Origin: Burkholderia singularis
Lineage (GTDB): Bacteria > Pseudomonadota > Gammaproteobacteria > Burkholderiales > Burkholderiaceae
Direction of reading: 5' to 3'
Assembly: GCF_900176645.1 (NCBI RefSeq)
Contig: NZ_FXAN01000004.1
Span: 79,095 to 143,094 of the forward strand
DNA length: 64,000 nt
Below the pieces are notes generated by a model that saw nothing but the letters and a program-made list of their open reading frames with translations, had not been told where the DNA came from and made no database searches. Shown here in pieces: positions 58,715-64,000 of the stretch. Within the stretch, counting starts at the first letter, position 1. Each line of letters opens with the position of its first letter. A program made the position numbers and the translations under genes.

Positions 58715-59809
58715 ATGAAGGCAAAGGTGGCGGGCCGGTTGGCGGCGCTAGTATTGTGCGCGGGCGCGTCGGTGGCGGCGGCGAAGGATACGCAGCTCAA
58801 CGTCTATAACTGGTCGGACTACATTGCGAAGGACACGATCCCGAATTTCGAAAAGCAAACGGGCGTCAAGGTCCGCTATGACAATTACGACAGCGACGAC
58901 ACGCTGCAGGCCAAGCTGCTGACCGGCAATTCGGGCTACGACATCGTCGTGCCGACCAGCAATTACGCGGGCAAGCAGATCGCGGCCGGCATTTTCGCGC
59001 CGCTCGATAAATCGAAGCTGCCGAACCTCAAGTATCTCGACCCCCAGCTGATGTCGCTCGTCGCGGGCGCCGATCCGGGCAATAAATATGTGGTGCCGTG
59101 GGCATATGGGACGACGGGCCTCGGCTATAACATCGACAAGGCGAAGAAGCTGCTCGGCGACGTGCCGCTCGACAATTGGGACATCCTGTTCAAGCCCGAG
59201 AACATCTCGAAGCTCAAGAGCTGCGGCGTGTCGGTGCTTGATGCGCCGGACCAGATGTTCGCGGCGACGCTGCACTACATCGGCAAGGACCCGGCAAGCA
59301 CGAACCCGGCTGACTATCAGGCCGCGATGCAGGTGCTCAAGAAGATCCGCCCGTACATCACGCAGTTCAACTCGTCGGGCTACATCAACGACATGGTCGG
59401 CGGCGACATCTGCTTTGCTTTCGGCTGGTCGGGCGACGTCGTGATCGCGAAGCACCGCACGCTCGAGGCGAAGAAGCCGTATAAGGTCGAGTACTACATT
59501 CCGAAGGGCGGCGCGCCGGTCTGGTTCGACGTGATGGCGATTCCGAAGGACGCGAAGAACAAGGATGCCGCGCTGCAATGGATCAACTACATCGAGGATC
59601 CGAAGGTTCACGCGGCGATCACGAACGCGGTTTATTACCCGAGTGCGAACGCTGAGGCGCGCAAGTACGTGCGTGCGGACGTCGCGAACGATCCGGCTGT
59701 CTATCCGCATCCGGACGTGCTGAAGACGCTGTTCCTGCTGAAGCCGCTGCCGCCCGAGATTCAGCGGCTGCAGACGCGCCTTTGGACCGAGTTGAAATCG
59801 GGACGCTGA
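58715..59809 (+). CDS. potF: putrescine/polyamine-binding periplasmic protein
   Basis: The product is 364 aa. A signal peptide (LAALVLCAGASVAAA) precedes a type 2 solute-binding fold: LNVYNWSDYIAKDTIPNFEKQTGVKVRYDNYDSDD, GYDIVVPTSNY, PWAYGTTGLGYN, FAFGWSGDV. The YNWSDY opening and the polyamine-contact Trp/Asp positions are PotF-like. GGGAGAACGGG precedes the ATG. potG follows 88 bases after the stop; potH and potI overlap downstream. Together they form a putrescine-type importer. Confidence 0.93.
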   Translation: MKAKVAGRLAALVLCAGASVAAAKDTQLNVYNWSDYIAKDTIPNFEKQTGVKVRYDNYDSDDTLQAKLLTGNSGYDIVVPTSNYAGKQIAAGIFAPLDKSKLPNLKYLDPQLMSLVAGADPGNKYVVPWAYGTTGLGYNIDKAKKLLGDVPLDNWDILFKPENISKLKSCGVSVLDAPDQMFAATLHYIGKDPASTNPADYQAAMQVLKKIRPYITQFNSSGYINDMVGGDICFAFGWSGDVVIAKHRTLEAKKPYKVEYYIPKGGAPVWFDVMAIPKDAKNKDAALQWINYIEDPKVHAAITNAVYYPSANAEARKYVRADVANDPAVYPHPDVLKTLFLLKPLPPEIQRLQTRLWTELKSGR

Positions 59810-59897
59810 CGCCACGCGCGGCAGCATGACAGCCTTCTGAAGCCCCTGGTGCTCCCGGGGGCTTTGTTCGTCAAACGTAGGAGCAAAACAGCAGATC

Positions 59898-61040
59898 ATG
59901 AATAGTCAGTCGGGCGCGCCTGCGGCAGGCGCGACGGGCGCGGATACGCGCGCCGAAAATTTTGTCCAGATCGTCGACGTCGTCAAGAAGTTCGGCGAGA
60001 CCGTCGCGGTGCGCAACGTCGACCTGAACGTGCACAAGGGCGAGCTGTTCGCGCTTCTCGGCAGTTCCGGGTGCGGGAAGTCGACGCTGCTCAGAATGCT
60101 TGCCGGCCTCGAGACGGTGACGTCGGGCAAGATCCTGATCGACGGCGAGGATCTCGCGCAGATGCCGCCTTACAAGCGGCCGGTGAACATGATGTTCCAG
60201 TCGTATGCGCTGTTCCCGCACATGACGGTCGAGGCGAACGTCGCGTTCGGCCTGAAGCAGGAAGGCGTGCCGAAGGCCGAGCTGAAGGAGCGCGTGCACG
60301 CCGCGCTCGAACTCGTGCAAATGAGCCGCTACGCGAGCCGCAAGCCGCATCAGCTGTCGGGTGGCCAGCAGCAGCGCGTGGCGCTCGCGCGCTCGCTCGT
60401 CAAGCGGCCGAAGCTGCTGCTGCTCGACGAGCCGATGTCCGCGCTCGACAAGCAGATCCGCCAGCGCACGCAAATCGAACTCGTCAACATTCTAGACAAG
60501 GTGGGCGTCACCTGCATCATGGTCACGCACGACCAGGAAGAGGCGATGACGATGGCGAGCCGCCTCGCGGTGATGAGCGAAGGCCAGATCGTGCAGATCG
60601 GCACGCCGAACGAAGTCTACGAATATCCGAACTGCCGCTTCTCGGCCGAATTCATCGGTTCGACGAACCTGTTCGAGGGCACGACCGTCGAGGACGAGCC
60701 CGATCACGTGTTCATCGAATCCGCGGATCTGCCGAGCCAGTTGTACGTGAACCACGGGATCACGGGGCCGCTCGGGATGCCGGTCACGGTGTCGGTGCGC
60801 CCCGAGCGGATCGCGTTGACGCGCAAGCCCGCCGACGGCGCATATAACTGGGGGCGCGGCGTCATCTCGAATGTCGCGTACATGGGCGGCTATTCGCTGT
60901 ACCACGTGAAGCTCGAATCCGGCAAGACGGTGATCGCGAACGTGTCGAGCCTCGCGATCGCCGAACTCGATTCGCCTGGTTGGGGCGACGAAATCTACGT
61001 GCGCTGGAGCGCATCGGCCGGCGTGGTGCTGACGTCATGA
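59898..61040 (+). CDS. potG: polyamine ABC transporter ATP-binding protein
   Basis: The product is 380 aa. Walker A is GSSGCGKSTLLRMLAGLE, the signature LSGGQQQRVALARSLVKRP, and Walker B LLLLDEPMSALD. The switch His is in MVTHDQEEAMTMA. A C-terminal TOBE domain (about 285-380) follows. The stop overlaps the potH start (ATGA). TAGGAGC lies upstream of the ATG. Confidence 0.95.
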   Translation: MNSQSGAPAAGATGADTRAENFVQIVDVVKKFGETVAVRNVDLNVHKGELFALLGSSGCGKSTLLRMLAGLETVTSGKILIDGEDLAQMPPYKRPVNMMFQSYALFPHMTVEANVAFGLKQEGVPKAELKERVHAALELVQMSRYASRKPHQLSGGQQQRVALARSLVKRPKLLLLDEPMSALDKQIRQRTQIELVNILDKVGVTCIMVTHDQEEAMTMASRLAVMSEGQIVQIGTPNEVYEYPNCRFSAEFIGSTNLFEGTTVEDEPDHVFIESADLPSQLYVNHGITGPLGMPVTVSVRPERIALTRKPADGAYNWGRGVISNVAYMGGYSLYHVKLESGKTVIANVSSLAIAELDSPGWGDEIYVRWSASAGVVLTS

Positions 61041-61966
61041 GCGCGCTTTCGTCTCTGTTCGCATGGCCGGTGAAGCGGTTCGGTCTGACCGGGCGCACGG
61101 CGGTTGTCGCGGGCCCGTTCTTCTGGCTCGTGCTGTTTTTCCTCGTGCCGTTCGTGCTGGTCGTCAAGATCAGCTTTGCCGAATTGCAGCTCGGCATTCC
61201 GCCTTACACGGAACTCACGTCGATTCAGGACGGCGTGCTGCACATCGCGCTGAACCTGAAGCACTACGCATTCTTGTTCAGCGACAGCCTGTATTTCGCG
61301 ACCTATGTGAACTCGGTCGTCGTCGCGGCGGTCACGACGCTGTTGTGCCTGCTGCTCGGCTATCCGATGGCGTATTACATCGCGCGCTCCAATCCGGGCA
61401 CGCGCAACCTGCTGATGATGGCGGTGATGCTGCCGTTCTGGACGTCGTTCCTGATCCGCGTGTATGCATGGATCGGCATCCTGAAGAACAACGGTCTGCT
61501 GAACAACTTTCTGATGTGGACGGGCCTCATCAGCGCGCCGATCGAACTGTATCGCACCAATGCCGGCGTTTATATCGGGATGGTGTACTCGTATCTGCCG
61601 TTCCTCGTGATGCCGCTGTACGCGCATCTCGTGAAGATGGACCTGCGCCTGCTCGAAGCCGCATACGACCTCGGCGCGAAGCCGTGGAAGGCGTTCGTGC
61701 AGATCACGCTGCCGTTGTCGAGGAACGGCATCATCGCCGGCTGCCTGCTGGTGTTCATCCCGGCCGTCGGCGAGTACGTGATTCCCGAGCTGCTCGGCGG
61801 CGCGAACACGCTGATGATCGGTCGCGTGATGTGGAACGAGTTCTTCAATAATGCCGACTGGCCGATGGCGTCAGCCGTGACTTGCGCGATGGTGTTGCTG
61901 CTGCTCGTGCCGATGGCGATGTTCCAGCACTTCCAGGCGAAGGAGCAGGAGGGGCGGCGTCGATGA
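61037..61966 (+). CDS. potH: polyamine ABC transporter permease
   Basis: The product is 309 aa with about six membrane helices. The first is FFWLVLFFLVPFVLVVKISFAE. The EAA loop that contacts the ATPase is LLEAAYDLGAKPWKAFVQITLPLS. PFWTSFLIRVYAWIGIL and PAVGEYVIPELLGG are typical of PotH/PotB. Its start overlaps the potG stop and its stop overlaps the potI start. Confidence 0.95.
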   Translation: MSALSSLFAWPVKRFGLTGRTAVVAGPFFWLVLFFLVPFVLVVKISFAELQLGIPPYTELTSIQDGVLHIALNLKHYAFLFSDSLYFATYVNSVVVAAVTTLLCLLLGYPMAYYIARSNPGTRNLLMMAVMLPFWTSFLIRVYAWIGILKNNGLLNNFLMWTGLISAPIELYRTNAGVYIGMVYSYLPFLVMPLYAHLVKMDLRLLEAAYDLGAKPWKAFVQITLPLSRNGIIAGCLLVFIPAVGEYVIPELLGGANTLMIGRVMWNEFFNNADWPMASAVTCAMVLLLLVPMAMFQHFQAKEQEGRRR

Positions 61967-62781
61967 AACCGAATCGCTTCCTGCAGGTGCTGATGCTCGC
62001 GATCGGCTTCGGGTTCCTGTATATCCCGATCGTGAGCCTCGTCGTTTATTCGTTCAACGAATCGAAGCTCGTCACGGTCTGGTCCGGTTTTTCGACGCGC
62101 TGGTATGCGGCGCTGATCGAGGACGACGAGCTTATCGCCGCTGCGTGGCTGTCGCTGAAGATCGCCGTGATGACGGCGTTCGCATCGGTCGCCATCGGCA
62201 CGTGGGCGGGCTTCGTGCTTGCGCGGATGGGCCGTTTTCGCGGTTTCGCGCTGTACAGCGGGATGATCAACGCGCCGCTCGTGATCCCCGAGGTGATTCA
62301 GGGGATTTCGCTGTTGCTGCTGTTCATCGAACTCGGCAAATGGTTCGGCTGGCCGGCGGGCCGCGGAGTGTTCACGATCTGGCTCGGCCACGTGATGCTG
62401 TGCATCTCGTATGTCGCGATCATCGTGCAGTCGCGCGTGCGCGAACTGAATCCGTCGCTCGAAGAAGCCGCGCTCGATCTCGGCGCGACGCCGCTCAAGG
62501 TGTTCTTTGCCGTCACGCTGCCGCTGATTTCGCAGGCGCTCGTATCGGGGTGGCTGCTGTCGTTTACGCTGTCGATCGACGATCTCGTGCTGTCCGCGTT
62601 CCTGTCCGGCCCCGGCTCGACGACGCTGCCGCTCGTGGTGTTCTCGCGCGTGCGGCTGGGCCTGAATCCGGAAATGAACGCGCTCGCGACGCTTTTCATC
62701 GTCGCGGTGACGATCGGTGTCATCGGCGCGAATTTCGTGATGCAGCGTCAGGAGCGGAAAAGGACGGCGGCGGTGGCTTGA
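61963..62781 (+). CDS. potI: polyamine ABC transporter permease
   Basis: The product is 272 aa with about six membrane helices, starting FLQVLMLAIGFGFLYIPIVSLVVYSFNESKLV. The EAA loop is LEEAALDLGATPLKVFFAVTLPLI. FTLSIDDLVLSAFLSGPGSTTLPLVVFSRVR matches PotI/PotC. It is the last gene of the operon and is followed by a strong terminator. Confidence 0.95.
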   Translation: MKPNRFLQVLMLAIGFGFLYIPIVSLVVYSFNESKLVTVWSGFSTRWYAALIEDDELIAAAWLSLKIAVMTAFASVAIGTWAGFVLARMGRFRGFALYSGMINAPLVIPEVIQGISLLLLFIELGKWFGWPAGRGVFTIWLGHVMLCISYVAIIVQSRVRELNPSLEEAALDLGATPLKVFFAVTLPLISQALVSGWLLSFTLSIDDLVLSAFLSGPGSTTLPLVVFSRVRLGLNPEMNALATLFIVAVTIGVIGANFVMQRQERKRTAAVA

Positions 62782-62873
62782 CGCGGTTGCCGGCGATAGT
62801 GCGCTCGGCGGGTGCGGCGATACCGGATGCCGTGCGGCCTGTCGCTTGATCCGCCGACGAGGGAAGTATCGGG

Positions 62874-62908
62874 AAAAAGCCCGTGCGTGTGCCGCACGGG
62901 CTTTTTTT
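62874..62908. terminator. bidirectional rho-independent terminator after potI
   Basis: A stem of 14 pairs (62874-62887 with 62893-62906, loop TGTGC) has an A run on the left and T run on the right. It can end both potI and the convergent minus-strand gene. Confidence 0.9.
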
Positions 62909-62964
62909 ATCGTCGGGCTTGTCGTGGCGTGTCAATGCGCGCCCGTCGCCGGCGCGCCGGTGCG

Positions 62965-63849
62965 TCAAAGCGCATTGAGCGGGATTTTCAGATAGCGCAC
63001 CCCATTGTCCTCGGGTTCGGGCAGGTGCCCGGCGCGCATGTTGACCTGCACCGACGGCAGCATCAGCATCGGCATATCGAGTGTCGCGTCGCGCGCGGTG
63101 CGCATCGAGACGAATTCGTCCTCGGACACGCCGTCGCGCACGTGCACGTTCGCGCGCAACTGCTCGGCCACCGTGCTGACGTATTGCACCGCGCGCCCGC
63201 CTGGCTGATAGTCGTGGCACAGATAAAGGCGCGTGTCGGCGGGCAGGCTCAGCACCTTGCGGATCGACCGGTACAGCGCGCGCGCGTCGCCGCCGGGGAA
63301 ATCGCAGCGGGCGGTGCCGTAGTCCGGCATGAACAGCGTATCGCCGACGAACGCGGCGAGGGTGCCGCCGTCGTCGATCACATAGGTCATGCAGGCGGGC
63401 GTATGGCCCGGTGTGTGCAGCGCGCGGATGGTCAGCGTGCCGAGCGGCAGCGTGTCGCCGTCCTCGAGCAGACGGTCGAACTGGCTGCCGTCGCGCGCGA
63501 AGCTCGTATCGGCATTGAACAGCGTGCCGAACACGCGTTGGACGCGAACCACGGCCGCGCCGATCGCAATCTCGCCGCCCACTTGCCTCTTCAGATAAGG
63601 CGCGGCCGACAGATGATCGGCATGCACATGCGTCTCGAGCAGCCAGCGCACGCGCGCGCCGAGCGCCCGCACGCGCTCGAGCAGCTTGTCCGCGCTCGCG
63701 GTGCGCGTGCGGCCGGACTTCGGGTCGAAGTCGAGCACGCTGTCGATCAACGCGCATTCGTTGCGGGTGGTGTCGAGCAGCAGGTAACTGACGGTGCTGG
63801 TCGCCGGATCGAAAAAACCTTCGACGGCAATCGCGGACGCGGTGGTCAC
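62965..63849 (-). CDS. metallo-beta-lactamase-fold hydrolase, ETHE1/Blh-like
   Basis: The product is 294 aa. The metal-binding motif THVHADHLSAAPYLK is intact, with later ligands in HTPGHTPACMTYV, FVGDTLFMPDYGTARCDFPGG and LCHDYQPGG. That pattern fits the persulfide dioxygenase (ETHE1) and Blh branch, which oxidises glutathione persulfide in sulfide metabolism. A glyoxalase II role is less likely. There is no fused rhodanese domain and no sulfide-responsive regulator nearby. The ATG at 63849 follows AAGGAGCC, and the gene is convergent with potI. Confidence 0.87.
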   Translation of the reverse strand: MTTASAIAVEGFFDPATSTVSYLLLDTTRNECALIDSVLDFDPKSGRTRTASADKLLERVRALGARVRWLLETHVHADHLSAAPYLKRQVGGEIAIGAAVVRVQRVFGTLFNADTSFARDGSQFDRLLEDGDTLPLGTLTIRALHTPGHTPACMTYVIDDGGTLAAFVGDTLFMPDYGTARCDFPGGDARALYRSIRKVLSLPADTRLYLCHDYQPGGRAVQYVSTVAEQLRANVHVRDGVSEDEFVSMRTARDATLDMPMLMLPSVQVNMRAGHLPEPEDNGVRYLKIPLNAL

Positions 63850-63909
63850 GAATGGGCTCCTTCGAACGGATGACGTGAACGGATGACGGGATTATCGCAT
63901 CGCAGTCCG

Positions 63910-63981
63910 CTGCGGGCGCTGCGGGCGATGCGGGCGATGCGGGCGCTGCGGGCGATGCGGGCGATGCGGGCGATGCGGGCG
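63910..63981. repeat. 9-bp tandem repeat (eight units)
   Basis: Eight head-to-tail copies of ATGCGGGCG or CTGCGGGCG run without a break. The order by first base is C, C, A, A, C, A, A, A. The array lies about 60 bases upstream of the minus-strand hydrolase start and close to the right edge of the window. Confidence 0.92.
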
Positions 63982-64000
63982 CCGCCGCGCGTTCGTCAAG

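Overview
The window is a 64 kb stretch of GC-rich (roughly two-thirds G+C) betaproteobacterial chromosome. Gene order and protein sequence point to the Burkholderia pseudomallei group (pseudomallei/thailandensis/oklahomensis). The main clues are the ndk-rlmN-rodZ-ispG-hisS-yfgM-bamB-der-hfq-hflX-hflK-hflC-hisZ-purA run, the phaC-phaA-phaB-phaR polyhydroxybutyrate cluster and a BktB-type thiolase. This is inferred from remembered families; species level cannot be fixed without a search. Nearly all of the window is ordinary core genome, with no rRNA, tRNA, insertion sequence, prophage or CRISPR array seen.

Layout. 1-3 kb: a truncated endonuclease/exonuclease/phosphatase gene, the 23S rRNA methyltransferase rlmD and a BAX-inhibitor-type membrane protein. 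3.2-20 kb: a long co-directional run covering nucleotide supply (ndk, purA, a phosphoribosyltransferase), RNA modification and translation (rlmN, hisS, der, hfq, hflX), isoprenoid synthesis (ispG), outer-membrane assembly (yfgM, bamB), membrane proteolysis control (hflK, hflC) and histidine synthesis (hisZ). It closes with a rho-independent terminator. 20-25 kb: potassium transporter kup, a GNAT acetyltransferase, then an AT-richer leader and a two-gene CoA-transferase/methylmalonyl-CoA-decarboxylase unit that looks accessory. 25-34 kb: tex, two small or exported proteins of unknown role, a YoaA/DinG-like helicase, bamD divergent from rluD, and pgeF. 34-43.5 kb: PHB synthesis (phaC, phaA, phaB, phaR), then rimO, bktB and an exported hypothetical. 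43.5-53.2 kb: a DUF1801 protein, metC, serB, an exported hypothetical, a FetAB-like ABC exporter pair, an AsmA-family protein and the ABC-F ATPase ybiT. 53.2-58.2 kb: an AT-rich pocket with an exported Dabb-domain protein, an aldehyde dehydrogenase, a nitronate monooxygenase, ompW behind a perfect FNR-type box, and a DUF1289 protein. 58.7-62.8 kb: a four-gene putrescine-type ABC importer (potFGHI). The window ends with a convergent ETHE1-like metallo-beta-lactamase-fold gene and a 9-bp tandem repeat.

How it fits together. phaA makes acetoacetyl-CoA, phaB reduces it, phaC polymerises it and phaR senses the polymer; bktB could supply longer-chain precursors. bamB and bamD serve the same outer-membrane assembly machine, and yfgM sits beside bamB. 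The pot genes overlap by start/stop codons and are clearly one operon.

No convincing wholly new system was found. The observations most worth checking are the CoA-transferase/ScpB pair without a mutase, the FNR box in front of ompW, the exported Dabb protein in its AT-rich pocket, the phaC leader with a 15-codon reading frame, the low-complexity block in the AsmA protein, and the terminal 9-bp repeat.
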